From Hysterium pulicare CBS 123377 (Eukaryota > Ascomycota > Dothideomycetes > Hysteriales > Hysteriaceae), in NCBI GenBank assembly GCA_000467715.1, contig AJFK01001065.1, positions 50,291-114,290 of the forward strand: a stretch of 64,000 nt of DNA. The letters run 5' to 3'. The stretch's first letter is position 1. Each line of letters opens with the position of its first letter. The position numbers were made by a program, and so were the translations under genes. This document shows positions 36,084-48,700 of the stretch, one piece after another. The notes under the pieces are model-generated. The model made no database searches. It saw nothing but the letters and a program-made list of their open reading frames with translations, and had not been told where the DNA came from.

Positions 36084-36880
36084 GTAAATCCTGCTACGAA
36101 ATCAAGCATAATGTGCTTGGTGCATGGTTTGGGGGCATCTTTGTTTTCGGCTTCTACATAATGTCTTCTTCGGCGGGCTCAAGGAGATACTGCCTAGTTG
36201 TAAAAGCCTGCAAAAGCGAGAATTCTTATCTTATTGGAATGCATAAAAAAATACTATTCTCAATGTCCTCCGCATCGTACATTTCTTCAAAGTTCTCCTA
36301 TTTGAAAATTCTTCAGACGCGTCTTCCATATCTAAACACCTACCACACCTTCTCCTGCCTTCAAAGTTAAAAACAATAAACTTTCAAACTTTCGAAGCGC
36401 AGACAAAAGATTCCCATACCGCGCTAAACCCAACTCGCCACTAACCCAATTCATCAGGACCTACGGTCCGATCCGCCGAGCCCGCAAAATCCCCACATTT
36501 TCCCCAATCTTGCTTTCCCACCGTGCACCAAAATCTCTACCCTCTGTAACCTCCCACACTTTCTAGAATGTAGTTCAGAGATGTTCGTTCTGCACTCATG
36601 GTACTCAGTAGAGGTCTGTGAAACATGCTTATTTTACCCGAAACGGTGGACCGCTCAATCAGGGAGAAAACTAAGTTACGGATGATATAGTATAGGCTCT
36701 ATAAATCGAAACGAAACGAAACGAGCAACCATGAAAAGCCGAATAGATTAACCTTAGCGATCAGGGCGGATGATCTTATAAAAGGCTGATCCGGGAACTG
36801 AGTGGTTGCGATCCGGGTTTTTGCATCTTCTTTCTCTCCGTTGCTTCGTCGGGATTTTTTTTGCAGCGAACATTTACAAA
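36084..36880. other. Promoter region of the small secreted protein gene
   Basis: No gene recognised. There is a short GAAAC triplet-type repeat near 36706-36722 and TATAAA near 36700 and 36777. Confidence 0.4.
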
Positions 36881-37601
36881 ATGTTGTCTTTTTTCACGAC
36901 CGTGTTTTTGGTTCTAAGGACTGTTTCTGCGCTGCCGGTGGACGAAGCAGCCGCAGCGACAGTAGGCCAAATCCGCGCCGTGCAATCCCCCGTCTTCCAT
37001 CTCTATCTGCAATCTCTACCGAAAGACAGTACGTCCCTCTTCTTCCCCTTCCCCATCCCCCAACACATTTCCCCCGCTCTCCAAACCCCCCACTAACAAT
37101 CTCCACAGAAAGCGTCCCAGTCCTAGGCCCGGAATCCAGCTCCGAAGTCTTCACCATCGGCTCGTCGATCCAATCCAAAAACTCAAGCATGTATCTGAAT
37201 ATCGGGACCGCGAGCACGAGTTATAAGCCGCTGGGTTTTGCGAGCGCGAGTAATACGACTGCTTGGGGGTTGGAGGGGGATACGATTATTACGACTACGG
37301 GGAGTAGCTTTGGGAGACGTGAGTTGGGCTTTTCTTTTTATGGGATGCGAAGTGGCGGATTGAGGGGAAGAAGCGGTGGGCGATGGTGAAAGCTTGTGGT
37401 AGGATGGTGATCTTAGACCTGAGTGCTAGAGGACTTTTGAAACTTGAGAGTTAGAGCTGACTCGGTGCCGCAGAACTCAATTTCCTGGCTTGTAAGGGCG
37501 ACTCAGGTTTCTATAATCTCTATTTGCAGACGGGCAGCGATACGCCGAGCGGACAGTCGTGTAGTAACTACCAAACCCTACATCTGCCTTGTTTATGCTA
37601 A
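36881..37601 (+). CDS. Small secreted protein, effector-like
   Basis: Exons 36881-37028, 37109-37318 and 37474-37601 give 161 residues. It has a short signal peptide (LSFFTTVFLVLRTVSA). The mature part has two similar halves with a Tyr-Leu strand motif: FHLYLQSL, SMYLNIGT and GFYNLYLQTGSDTPSGQSC. It ends NYQTLHLPCLC, with four Cys clustered in the last third. Size, signal peptide and C-terminal Cys fit fungal secreted effector or cell-wall-associated proteins. No domain was recognised. The second intron (155 nt) is longer than most here, but its donor (GTGAGT) and acceptor (CGCAG) are good and the phase agrees. Confidence 0.68.
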
Positions 37602-38391
37602 AGAGGAGGATGGAGTGAGGCGGGGTCCGAGGCATGGGATCGAGAGTTAAGTCATTGAGGAAATACCAAGGAGCTGATGGGCGTGTGTATATATATGGGG
37701 TGAAGGTCGAATGGTACTCTGCTTCTGATGTCAAATCAATTAACCATGAAGTTCTAGCGATTTGTGCATATCTTACATTTAGGAATTATCTAACTAATAA
37801 TAGTAAATGGACTCGGATGAAGTTAAGCAGTCATCTGCTCTTCAAAAGAACGTCAACCACCTCCTTACATCCTCAATCCTAAAATTCCGATCCTCTGCTT
37901 CATCATTGGATGCTTCCGCTCGCTCGGGTCCATACTGCAATCCAATTGTTTGGCTTCTACCCTGACTATTCTCCACGATTATTAAACGGTACCCTTTCCC
38001 CCTCACTGACACCAAAGATCCAAGTCCGTGTTACACGCTGGCTATGCGTTTGAATCCCAGTATATCTCCATGTGGTAGCTGAGTCCATATTACCTGGGAA
38101 AGTTTGCAGGAAAACGAGCAGCAGAAATATCCGTTATATCTACTATCCATCCCCCCAGAACTGTAGGAAGTTGAGAAGTCGACTTTTTCCAGCTCGCTGC
38201 TACGTCTCCCAAAAAGATCGCTGAGTCCCCGAACTTGGTAACTTCTAGCTCGACAAATAGCTGGCTCCGCAGTCAGGATATATGCCTAAGCTGCCTCCCC
38301 ACTGTAGTAGCCACGGGTCCAATGGCTTGGTGCCAGTTGGATAGCGGTTCGGTCCAAGAGGACAAGGATCTCGATTCGCTACTAGAATCCT
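37602..38391. other. Intergenic, nothing recognised
   Basis: Downstream flank of the small secreted gene. Short ORFs only. Confidence 0.4.
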
Positions 38392-38710
38392 TTAGTATAT
38401 GCGCTGCGGAAGGAACGAGGCCTCTAAGATGTGCGACAGCCTTGCTGAAAGCTTGACGTTGTGAGAATGGGAGGGGAAGCTTCGTTTCGGTTTGGAAAAC
38501 TCGGTCACGTTGAGGTGGATGGACAGGTTGGTTGTTTCCAGGCTCGGCCTACAGTATGGACATGTGTTGTTCTTGTCATTGTGGCCCTTGAACCCTTCCA
38601 CTAAACACTTGCGATGGAAATGCTATTGGCAGGGTGTTGTTTGTACGACTGGATCGTCTCTCCACCCTAGATGCCAGATGGCACATCGTCTTCGTGATTG
38701 GGGGGTTGGG
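38392..38710 (-). pseudogene. RING-H2 finger gene remnant
   Basis: The minus-strand frame reads CAIWHLGWRDDPVVQTTPCQ, then a TAG stop at 38625-38623, then HFHRKCLVEGF and a final CPYCRPSLE. The order Cys...Cys-x-x-H-F-H-x-x-C...C-x-x-C is that of a RING-H2 (E3 ligase) finger. The second zinc ligand is Trp (TGG, from a likely TGC or TGT) and the stop sits where the first His ligand belongs. Downstream the frame stays open for ~55 codons. No upstream exon was found. At least two ligand positions are lost, so it cannot encode a working finger unless an intron removes the stop. Confidence 0.6.
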
Positions 38711-39603
38711 AGGGGGTCGATCGATCTTCGTAAGTGGTAGAAGGAATGTATGGTTCAGCCATCTTCTCGTTGGTTGTTCAAAGTTTTCTGATGCAGAATA
38801 ACTCTAGGATCCATGGCTTCTTTGTGTACAAAACTTGTGTACAAAACTTGTGAACAGTGATTATGGATTTGGAATTGTGAGTGTGTCTCGGATATGCACC
38901 TCGTGGTCTCAGTTCACAATGTAACGTATTGGCCTTTAAGTCGATGAATGTGCTTTGTGCAAACAACTTTCCGTCAAGCACTCATCCGCTTCGATTTAAA
39001 ACAATCTAAACGGTACTCAACCTGGTTTCCAGAATCAATTATTTCGTCAAGATGACCAATCTCCTATCATCAGATACTTCTGATTTCGTTTCTCGGATTC
39101 TATGCGTATCTCATGATGTTTGGAAGTAGCACGCGGTGACTTCACAACTCCATCTATGTTTAAACTGGCGAGGGTAGCTATGTTCGTCGTATCTCGTTTG
39201 TCATGGCGGGGAAAAATGCTTCGGATTTGCTACTGGAGTAGAATATATTCTCATTGGTGGACTTTAAAAATTCTAGGGAAAGCTAATGTGAAATGACTAG
39301 GTCTGTAGATTATGAACACTCGCATACATGCACAACTCCATGTCTAGTGATAATAATAAAGGCAAGTATTAGGGGGCATCTGGGGCATCTATCGACAAAG
39401 AAAAGAAAAGATTGAAGCAACAAAAATCCAAACAACAAGCCCAGTCTCCATCATTATCCTCCCATGTTGTTTGTGGTTGCAGAACTCCAACCGAGTGTCT
39501 TGTTATGGAGACCAACTTCCACTAGGGGTAGATATCTCGTAAGGGTCCTAAAAATTTCCCAGCTCAAAGATATCTCTGCACCCTGGTCCGCCAGATGATG
39601 GCT
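38711..39603. other. Intergenic with a short tandem duplication
   Basis: A 13-bp unit TGTGTACAAAACT is directly repeated at about 38822-38849. Otherwise nothing was recognised between the RING remnant and the SRR1-like cluster. Confidence 0.45.
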
Positions 39604-40660
39604 TTAATTTGGCTGCTTCTTGGCAAGATACATCATAGTGCCTCTGAAAGCGGATCTGAAAGCCTGACTTTGATCATCTTTGCTCTCCTCGGAACAGACC
39701 TCGACCGCATCAAAGTAGTCAGGCCCAAGCATCTTCTGTACAGTCGCTGAAGCGTTATCCCAGCCGAGACCTGTTTTGATGTCGTGGCAGATAATGAGAG
39801 GAGGTTTGACTGTTGGATAATCTAGGTCGACGAGGATTTGTCGCACAGGGATGTAATCAGGATCAAAGGTTATGACGCACGTCTCGGAGTTGATGTCGAG
39901 AAAAACGTTTCGCTTTGTGATGATTTCGTAATTGAGCTTGGGGCTGGCGAACGTCTCGGAGAGAATTTTGTCATCAGTTTTTGTGTAGGTTGGATCCTGG
40001 AAGTAGACCTCAATTGGATTGTTGCCGTCCTCAGAGAAGAGATCCGAGAGAACTTCGGAGATTGTGAGGACAAGTTGATGTTGGAATTGAGTCTCAATTG
40101 AATATGCCAGGGGCCTAAGGCTGACGCAGACGACTCGCTTGACTATATGTACTGGCTTGCCCCTAGGCAAATGAGACTTTATCTTGTCAACCAAGTGCTT
40201 ACACTCGAGGGAATTCCGCCATGTTTGTCCGGCTTCGGCGAAATCCGCTCGATCCTCCTGAACCCATTTCTCGACATTAGGGTCTAAGTTGAGCTTAAAG
40301 CCTTTACCGGCTGCAGTTTCCAAAGGCATCTGCCCGTACTTTGGACTGTAGTCTTGATTATATTTGATTATAGGATAGCCACTAAAGATAACTGTGTTAG
40401 TAATCATCCTCTGACATGGTATCATTGAGAGTATGCGGCGGTAATGTAAGGAGAAAATGAACGTGAAAGGGAAGGCGTCCGTCAACTCACTTAATTTTTT
40501 TCCACTCGAGCTTCACTATCTGGTTAGGTCCTAGCGGGCCTTCCACACCATCTTCATTACGTCGTTCCACCGAATCCTCTGCCTCCAGGAAGAACTTTTC
40601 ACAGCGCGTGAGGAAGGCACGTGTGAAAATGGGCTGATGTTTCTCCTGCTCGGAACTCAT
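39604..40660 (-). CDS. SRR1-like domain protein, copy A
   Basis: Exons (minus) 40660-40491 and 40381-39604 give 315 residues. The C-terminal two thirds match the SRR1-like fold in order: a first strand VKRVVCVSLRPLAY, a helix QHQLVLTISEVLSDLF, IEVYFQDPTYTKTDDKILSE, FLDINSETCVITFDPDY, PVRQILVDLDY and PPLIICHDIKTGLG. Plant and animal SRR1 influence clock and light signalling and heme-related regulation; fungal members are numerous and uncharacterised. The N-terminal ~110 residues are shared with copy C in layout. It is the most diverged of three neighbours on the same strand. Exon 1 is set by a GTGAGT donor with matching phase. Confidence 0.78.
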
Positions 40661-42346
40661 GATGTTTAATCAGGATTTCACAAGTTACTGAAGAAGGATG
40701 TTGGTGTTTAGGAGATTTGCTTCGAACAAGGTTTCGCAAAGGGGAGTAATTTGACTTGAATGATATGGTCAACGACTGAGATAATGTATGCTGGTAGGTA
40801 GTAATGATATATTTGTATCGAAGTATAGAAATTCGGTGAACTCTGGAAGTCGTTGTGAAGTGCAAGAAAGCAAGCGGAAAGCCTACTGAAGGGGCCTTTT
40901 TATGCCAATGGCCAAGAGCAAGACTTGGCTGGAATTATGACTGCAAATGCTCCAGGGTGACGAAGCATTAATGAATCTAAGATATTGACGTGTCTAGCAC
41001 AATGACTGGCGTGTGAGTAGGACTGCAGTCATGCCGTAGATAAATCTACCATTTAACTTAATTGGGAGATCTGCTCCAGGGATGATCTACCAGGGAGTTA
41101 CGAGAACTAAACTATTGGGAGGCCAGTCTATCGTAGGGGTAGATGATTAGGGTGGTGATCTATTGCGGCGGTGGTAGTAAAGAAGAGTTTGATTAAGCTC
41201 AACCACGCGTAAGCGGCGATTATATTTAAAGCTCTCATTCATGGTTGATTTCATTCAATGATGTAACGATGTTGCTTTGATTTTGCGTTGAAGGAAAGAG
41301 AGTCTGCTGAACAATGCCCCAAGTACCAGGCGCACAGAGCCAAACATGATGACTAGGCTTATGAATACATTGTTACATTCCAAGATATCATGGACCGTGA
41401 GGAATGGGAAAGACAGACTCTATCAGAACCGTGCAAAGGAAGACTAGAGTTTTGTTCAAAAAGTGAGTCAGAAAGATCAGCTTGACCGTGGTAGTCTCCC
41501 CAACACGGAGGATAGAGAGTGACCATAGACCTAGGCCCAGTGACCGAACTTGCTCTACAGAAGGGTTCGAATTGAGATCATATCGATTAACCGAACGTCG
41601 ACAAGGAAACAGCACAAAGAGAGGCTACCGCATCATTGGTAATAATGGAGGGCCTGCGTACCTTGAAAGTCAACAAAGTGACGCATATTATTTGAACCAG
41701 GCGCATAATGGTCCTCCCAGAGTTTCTAGTATTCTGAAATATACAGCCGGCATGATCACAATTACCCGCCGTTTCACCCCACACTTGGACGCTCGAGCTT
41801 CACGTAAGTCCTGCTTCATTTATAGCACAACTTTAACAACTTATTCTTTGACGAAACAGAATGATACCAAAATCGAATTAAAGGAAGTCAATGGCGTTGG
41901 TAAGCCACATTGAGTACTTAAATGTTATCCGCTCTAGCCTCTAGTTAAAGGGTCCGAAGCAAACGTGTAGATACGCTTTCCGAAGTTTTCAAAAGCATCT
42001 CATGTAAACATTAACCAAAGTTATTGAACTAAACGGTATGCTCTCACCCGGCCATACAATATTCGACTTGGAATGGGCACTAGCCTCTGGGGATGGGGAC
42101 GTCATGTGGATAATAGAGTCCTACAGTCCAGGCGAATACCTAGTTGTCATTCACAGTATCATCAAAGACACGATGTCTTCTAATACTCTGCTGTATTGTC
42201 TAATTAAGAACCTTTGTAGGGTCAAGATACGGATCACCACATTTACGGGTTCCTTGAGGATCGGGGTTCTTCTTCTTCACCTCTCTGGGGACAAGAAGGG
42301 TAAAATATCACCTACTTCGTGGCATTACTATTGGGCTGAAGAACAC
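40661..42346. other. Gap between SRR1-like copies A and B
   Basis: No gene recognised. Plus ORFs of 143 codons (41482-41913) and 110 codons (42038-42370) lack family features. Confidence 0.4.
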
Positions 42347-42991
42347 CTAACGCCTTCTGTCAGCCGATAGCTTCTTCTTCAAATATATCTCCTCATGACA
42401 CAGTCCATCACATTTACAGCATTTTCCAGGCTCAGCCTGGCACCCATCGCGTTTGATGACGAACTTCTCGTAGCCTTCAATCATCTTGAAAACGCGCTCA
42501 GAGCATGGATCCGCAAACCAGGGGTACTCATCCTCCTTTCATCGGCTATGTCCATTCGCAACTGTATATTCTCATTGAGTAACTTCTCCCCGCTTCGGGT
42601 CGCACAAGAGACCAACGGGACCCGTAGGATACGTGAGATCCGCGACGATTTGACGAACGGCTACTAAAGGACAGATAGTGATGACTAGAGTATGTTCATC
42701 CACCTCGAGGAAGCCTTTCGGATTCGGTAGGATATCTGTGAAGCGTGGAGATGTGTGCTGTGTGAGAATAGTGATATCGGCAGTCGAATAGCCAGGGTCC
42801 TGAGCAAATATCTGAATAGATGTGGCTTTCGGATCCTCTGCAGCGTAGATCTTGTTCAAAGTCTCTGCAATTGTACAGACGGCGTGATGTCGGATTTGAT
42901 TGACATTAGGCACTAGATTCTCGATCGAAGGAAAATCCAAAGCAACACCACACAGATACAAAAAAAAGCCACCACTCATTATACCATCCAT
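42347..42991 (-). CDS. SRR1-like domain protein, copy B, N-terminally truncated
   Basis: The core exon (minus 42991-42584) reads CGVALDFPSIENLVPNV, SIQIFAQDPGYSTADITILT, GFLEVDEHTLVITICPLV and AVRQIVADLTYPTGPVG. These match copy C closely. The first ~110 residues present in copies A and C are absent: only 148 bp separate this start from the stop of copy C. A possible second exon (42535-42347) would add EDEYPWFADPCSERVF...KCCKCDGLCHEEIYLKKK, giving 198 residues. Its donor (GTTACT) is weak, so the end is uncertain. It is either a short paralogue or a decaying tandem duplicate. Confidence 0.5.
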
Positions 42992-43139
42992 TCAATTACA
43001 AAAGGAAATCAAACCCCTATTAGTGACTCAACCACACAAATGAAAGAAATTACCTCCCTTGGGGAGCTAAAAGAAAGTAGGCGTGTCAGTAGGTGATAAC
43101 CCACCAGACACAACCACCAAAACATCTCCAGCTGCAGCA

Positions 43140-44297
43140 TCAAACATTTGGAAGAGTGGACGTTCTAGTCTTCGCATTGTAAACCAAAGCACCACGGATA
43201 TACAACTCTAGGTCCTTGAGTATCTCCGGTTCATATCGATCAATACGAAGGTTAAGATGATCCTTCACCATGTCGCGAACGTGCTTGGACGATGGATCGG
43301 TGGAGTTTGAGAATTCTGCAGAATTCTCACCTGAATTTAGTTGCTCATTGACATCTGAGTTGCTGTTGTCCTTGCTGATGTTGTTACAGAGTATCATTGC
43401 TGGCCCTCTCCTTTTGAAAGTGTACGTCAGATCCGCGATGATCTGACGGACAGGGAAATTAGGACTGATAGATATGATAACAGTTTGTTCGTCTACTTTT
43501 AAGAACCCTTTTGGTTCTCGGAGGACTGTGATGGGTGGGTCACTCTGACTGAGAATATCGATATCCGTAGAAGTGTATTGTGAATCCTGTGCAAAGATCT
43601 CAATAGATTCAGCGATTATTTCGACGGCCTTACTTTTGTGCTTGTTACGGATACTTTTCAATTCTTTGGCGATGGCGAGAGCGACGTGGTGGTTCGTTCG
43701 ATATTCAGGACCCAGAGCCAGGCCGCCAAGGCCGAAACACACAATCTTGTCAATCTGGCCACTGAATATGTTTTCTATGGGATCAGATAGCCCTAGGCGA
43801 AATAAGAAACATTCTTTGGTCCGTCGCCAATCTTCTCCATCCTTGCGAAACTTTTCAAGGAGAACCTCGGGGCCTTCGTCGTCAACTTTGGGATATTTAA
43901 AGGTTGAGATCGAAATGGGACATTTGTTTCTGCCCAACCATCCCGGTCTTGTGTCGGCCAGCTCTTGATACTTGGCCCAATGAATGCTGCGTACCCATCT
44001 GCGAGACTTAGTCAGCCGTGGAAGCGGAATAGCTGTTGAGAATGACGAGTGTCGAGTGAAACCAATGGGAGTCTGAAAGAACCCAAGTTTGAAGCGCAAC
44101 TGTATTACTTACCCATCTTCTCGTTCGCTCGGACTGACAATAGTACTGAACTTATGAAGATTCTCGTAGATATCCGGTAACTCTATGAGCGTTTCGTATG
44201 TGTTGTTGAACTTTCGATCGACGTCCTCGATGGCTTCCCTGGTGAAAACCCGCCTGTCGCCAATTGTGGCTTCGAGCTCTTTCATGTCAATAGTCAT
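43140..44297 (-). CDS. SRR1-like domain protein, copy C
   Basis: Exons (minus) 44297-44113 and 43998-43140 give 347 residues. SRR1-like landmarks: KIVCFGLGGLALG, NHHVALAIAKELKSI, SIEIFAQDSQYTSTDIDILS, GFLKVDEQTVIISISPN, PVRQIIADLTYTF and AMILCNNISKDNSN. The long N-terminal half has REAIEDVDRKFNNTYETLIE, RPGWLGRNKC and EKFRKDGEDWRRTKECF. A Ser/Asn-rich insert separates the fold from a C-terminal helix (DLELYIRGALVYNAK) shared with copy A (FRSAFRGTMMYLAKK). The intron is 114 nt with a GTAAGT donor. Its closest relative in the window is copy B. Confidence 0.8.
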
Positions 44298-45732
44298 GGT
44301 GAAAGTTTCCTGACGATACAATTCGGAGATGAGATTAGAAATCGTAACAAGCAGCAAGCTGTGGGAATGGATTGGATGTAGTTCGTGAATCGAATATATC
44401 GAGTAATGAGAGTTAATAAGTATTGAATAGAATATGCTTGGTATCAATGGAAATCACTGGAAGTGTAAAATGGTGTGGAAAGGTAAGGAGGAAGGAAAAG
44501 GAGCTAAGGAATTCCTTCAATAAATCTCATTCCGAACTCTAGTTATTTCAACGCCTAGTCTTAGTATGAGTCTAGTCATTCCCAATTCGTAGTCACGATG
44601 TGAGTCTGCGATTAAGTCAGTACGCGGTACATCCATTGGCAGAGTACTTCTGAGAGGGGGAGAGATTGGTTGGGGAGAATGTCAAGGGCGAGGGAGGGTA
44701 TTTTCTCAAGGTACACCCTTCGATCTACACTCACTTGCAGACTCAAGGAAGACCTCTCGTCGAGCATGTCAATCAGAGCTCAAGTTAACCTGAACCCAGT
44801 AAAGAAAGATAGTATGCGTAAGAGTTCCTTCACGCAAAACCCCAACCAACTCTCTCAAATGACTCGCTCTCTTGGATTAATCCCTCCATTAAACCACACT
44901 CGCTCCCTCTCTTTCAATCCGCAATCTCCTGAATGTCTCTCTCACCACTCCATTTCTCTCACCACTCCCTCTCTTGCGGACACTCCCTCTTTCAAATGAC
45001 TCCCTCTCACAGACGCTCCATCCTCGGAACACTCGACCCCGAGTCAACTTACCAGCATGACGCTATCCCCCGAGGGTTGAGTCTGAGAGTATGTTTAGGT
45101 CCTGCTGCTATTTATATTGGGGAAGACTATACTTCTCACGTGAAACCCGAGAAGGAGATAGTATAGCCGCCATGAACGCACGCGCAAAGCTCAGCTATTC
45201 ACGCGGCGAACGACTTCGTCACTCCTCCACCAGCGTGACATGAACGGAGATAGAAGACTGACATCCACTACCGGGACACGAGTCAAGAAGAAGCCTCACT
45301 CACATCACGTCTCAAATATCCTTAAACAAATAATCTTCATATTCTCATATCTCCATCTCTCATCAACAAACCCCATCCGCCCATCCACCCCATCACCTTA
45401 GCAGCTTACCCTAGCCTACCAATATCGAAAGAAAAACGCCTCCTTTTGAGGCATATGAAAGTCCCCGACCCCCAGAACCAGAACGCCAGTGTCCATGCAG
45501 CACCAGCACCAGGGAAACAGTAGCTCCCATCCATGCTTGTCAATCCAGATATAGTGTATGTAATACAGTGCCATGCGATATCCAGCGCAGTGTACAAAAA
45601 GGAAAAGAGTTAAGAGTTAATTTGTCGAGAGACTAGCTAGACCGGGAGAGAATAGGGCAGTGCTTTGACTAGTTTTGAAGCGCTTCTAAAGAAGGACACG
45701 AGTACGTCGGGAAGATGGTGACGCAAGAGGCA
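44298..45732. other. Intergenic, with a CT-rich simple-sequence patch
   Basis: Bases ~44850-45010 are CT-rich with a direct repeat TCTCTCACCACTCC at about 44936 and 44953. No gene was recognised. The right part is the 3' flank of the chitin synthase regulator. Confidence 0.45.
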
Positions 45733-48700
45733 TTACATGATCGAGCAGTTCTCCTCATGCTGCTTCTGGTTCGTCCTACTCAACCTTTCCCGACTCCTCT
45801 GTACTTTAGTGCCGCCCTTCTTCAGCTCTTCGAGGCGTTCTTGTGCTTTCGGAAATTTGTAAGCTGTTCATAAAGTTAGCGCATCATTCCAAATCAACCA
45901 CCGCCTAGAGCACGGAGATAAAATAATAGATGAACTCACCAGCAGCTCTCCCATACCACCTCTTCGCCTCCTCTAAGCTCCTTGGACACCCAATCCCCAC
46001 CTCAGTGAAATATCCCATCGCAAACAGCGCTTTTGGAAGTGGAGGCTCCGCACAAGCTGCTTTTCTCGCCCAAAGATACGCTTCTGTATCACTTTGCTCC
46101 AAGATGCCCTGGCTTCCAGTCAAGTACCACCCCGAAAGCGCCAACTCGGCCTGATGCTCTTCCTGGGCTGCCGCACGCGTGTACCAAGCAATAGAGGTTC
46201 TAGCATCGATCGGGCAACCCAAGATTCCGTACTCATACGCTTGGCCGAGTCGGAACTGGGAGAACTTGTAGCCGAGTTCAGCAGCTTGTTTGAAGAGGGA
46301 GAAGGCGTAAGCTTCATCGCGGATAATACGCTCGTTGCCGGTTTGGGCTTCATAGAGAAGACCGAGTTCGTGCAGAGCATGCGGGTTTTCTTCGTCGGCC
46401 CGGTCGGCGGCTCGTTTGAGCATGTTGATAGCTTCGCCGAGATTCTTTTGTTGACCAAGAAGTCCTTTGAGGAGGATCATGCCCATCTTGTATAGAGCGG
46501 GAACGTCACCCAGCGCCGCGGCACGTCGGTACCATTGCACTGCTTTGAGGGGATCTCGTTTTGTTCCGCCGCCTTCTTCGTGGCCCATCTCGCAGCATAC
46601 TGCGGTTCGGTAAGCGCTTGCTGGATGGCCTATTTTGGCAGCAGATTGGTAGAGGGTGAAGGCTTCTTTAGTATCGACTTGCAACCCGAGAAGACCCTGA
46701 CCGTAGCAATCCGCAAGATAGAACATAGCTTCTCCATAATTGCTCTGAACGAGTTTCTTGACGATTTTATGGGCTTCGAATATGTATTTCTCCCGATTCT
46801 TGTTACGTGTGCGGGTATCCGCCGTGCCGCCCTCGTCAGCCAAAACGGATGCTGCTTCTACCAATTTCTTGGCAAGGAGAAGCCCGTTCTGTTGATCAGA
46901 CGGGTTCAATTTCCAAGTGTTGCGGAGGCGATTCAGCTCATCATGAGTCACGGGATGTGGTACAGATGTACGCCTCGCAGATGGGGCCATCGAAGAAGTT
47001 TGAGGACCATTCGAGACAGCACCCGGACCTGAATCGGAGTTGTATTGCCGAATTGGAGCTGGAGGATGTCTGGCGGATATAGGAGATACGGGTGGCTGGT
47101 TCGCATCTTGCGCAATCAAGCCGGGTCGGATTGGTGTTGGATGTGAAGGTAGAGCGTCTGGGTTACTGCGCTGACTCGGAGGTGGATTCTGTCGCTGGCT
47201 CAACGGATCGCTTGGATTTCTACCTGGAATACCAGGACCAGCTGTACCAGGACGCTGTGTTGGCACAGCTGCCATGGGAGGTGGGCCATTCCTCATTCGT
47301 CCCGGTCCAGGATCCGACCACTGCGACTGATCTGATAAATTTCTTTGAATTGCAGGTTGCATTGGCCTTTGGTATCGGGGATCATTGTTTGTGTATTCCT
47401 GTGATGGTCGTGGTCGGCCAGGGTCAAACATTTGTCCTTGAGGTGGTCCCTGAGGAGGTCCTCTGCCCTGAATAACACCGGGGGCCATACCTCGTGGAGT
47501 TTGGCCTCTTCCACCACGAGGATTATTTGGTAGACCAGTTGTAGCGCCCGGATTTGAGTTAGCACGTGGCACAGGCGGGACGTCCGGAATGTCTCCAGGC
47601 ATTTCAAAAACTGCTCCGTTTGGTTCATTGGCTGCGTGTAAGTCCGGTTGGGAACGCGCTTTCGTGGCTTGCTGGTAGAAATTTCCATTCTGATGCTGAA
47701 CGTCTTGGTTTCCATATGCTGACGCTATTCCTGGCATAGCCGGGGATAGCTGCACCGGAGACAAATGGTTCTCGATGGAGAAGCCTCTGCGGTGTCGGCT
47801 ATTCTGATCTGGAATCGCATCGAAATTAGGCATTTCAAGTGAAGATGCCTTGCTTTGTGCTCGATTGCGCTGACTATCTTCCTCTCCATAGTAATCCTCG
47901 TAGAAGGTATCAAGACTGTCTTGTCCTCCTTGGGGCAGTTGTTGTTGTTGCATCATTGGCTGTTGGGGCCTTTGGTGTTGCTGCATCACTCTTGGGTCGA
48001 ATTGAGGCATAGGCTGGCCATTTGCTCGACTGGATCCATTCTGACGTGTACCTACAGCAGTCGATGGGCGGGGAGGTATGTATGTTGGCGAATCCGGTCC
48101 ATGATAACCAGCGGTAGGACCAGGCTCTGCCCACTGTTGCTGTGGGGGAGCATGGGCTCTTCCATTCATACCATTGGGCGCATCATGCGGCAAGGTCATC
48201 GCGCGTTGGGTGTTGGGACCAAAGCTTTGTTGTACCGGGGAAACGTTATCATAATGCTGCTGTTGTACTGGGGCGAGAGAAACTTCCGGATGCATGGGAG
48301 GTTGTCGTTGCTGCGCCGGATACCCTTGATGGGGCGCAGGAGGTTGTCCATGGCCGTTTCCTTGGAGATACCTAGGATTCTCTCTGTACCCGTCAGGTGG
48401 ACCATAGCCACCGCCTTTGCCTGGTTGTTGTCCTTGAGGTGGGCGTCCTTGATGTGGAGAAATTTGGCCTCCTCTACTTCTGCCTTGCGGCCGCCCTTGA
48501 GGTCCACGCTGAGTATCCTGCTCTTGTCCAAGACTCATAAGAGCCATTGCTTCGTCCATTGAGCCAGTCCTTGCCTTTTGCTTGTTCTTTTGAGTAGGAA
48601 ATGTCGGAAAAGGGTTGTCTTGTGGAAGCGTGGAAGGGGAGGTAAGAGATGCGAGGATTCCTCCTTTTCCTGCGATTTGTTAGCATGGTCCTCTGATGAC

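Noticed and set aside
41560-41600. GGTTCGAATT word resembling a tRNA B box
   Set aside because: No matching A box, acceptor stem or anticodon arm can be drawn around it.
41482-41913. 143-codon plus-strand ORF between SRR1-like copies
   Set aside because: No family features, and unrelated to the SRR1-like copies on the other strand.
44850-45010. CT-rich repeated words (TCTCTCACCACTCC)
   Set aside because: Simple-sequence patch; spacing and copy number too low for a CRISPR-like or satellite array.
47855-48562. 235-codon plus-strand ORF
   Set aside because: Antisense shadow of the Gln/Pro-rich part of the chitin synthase regulator.
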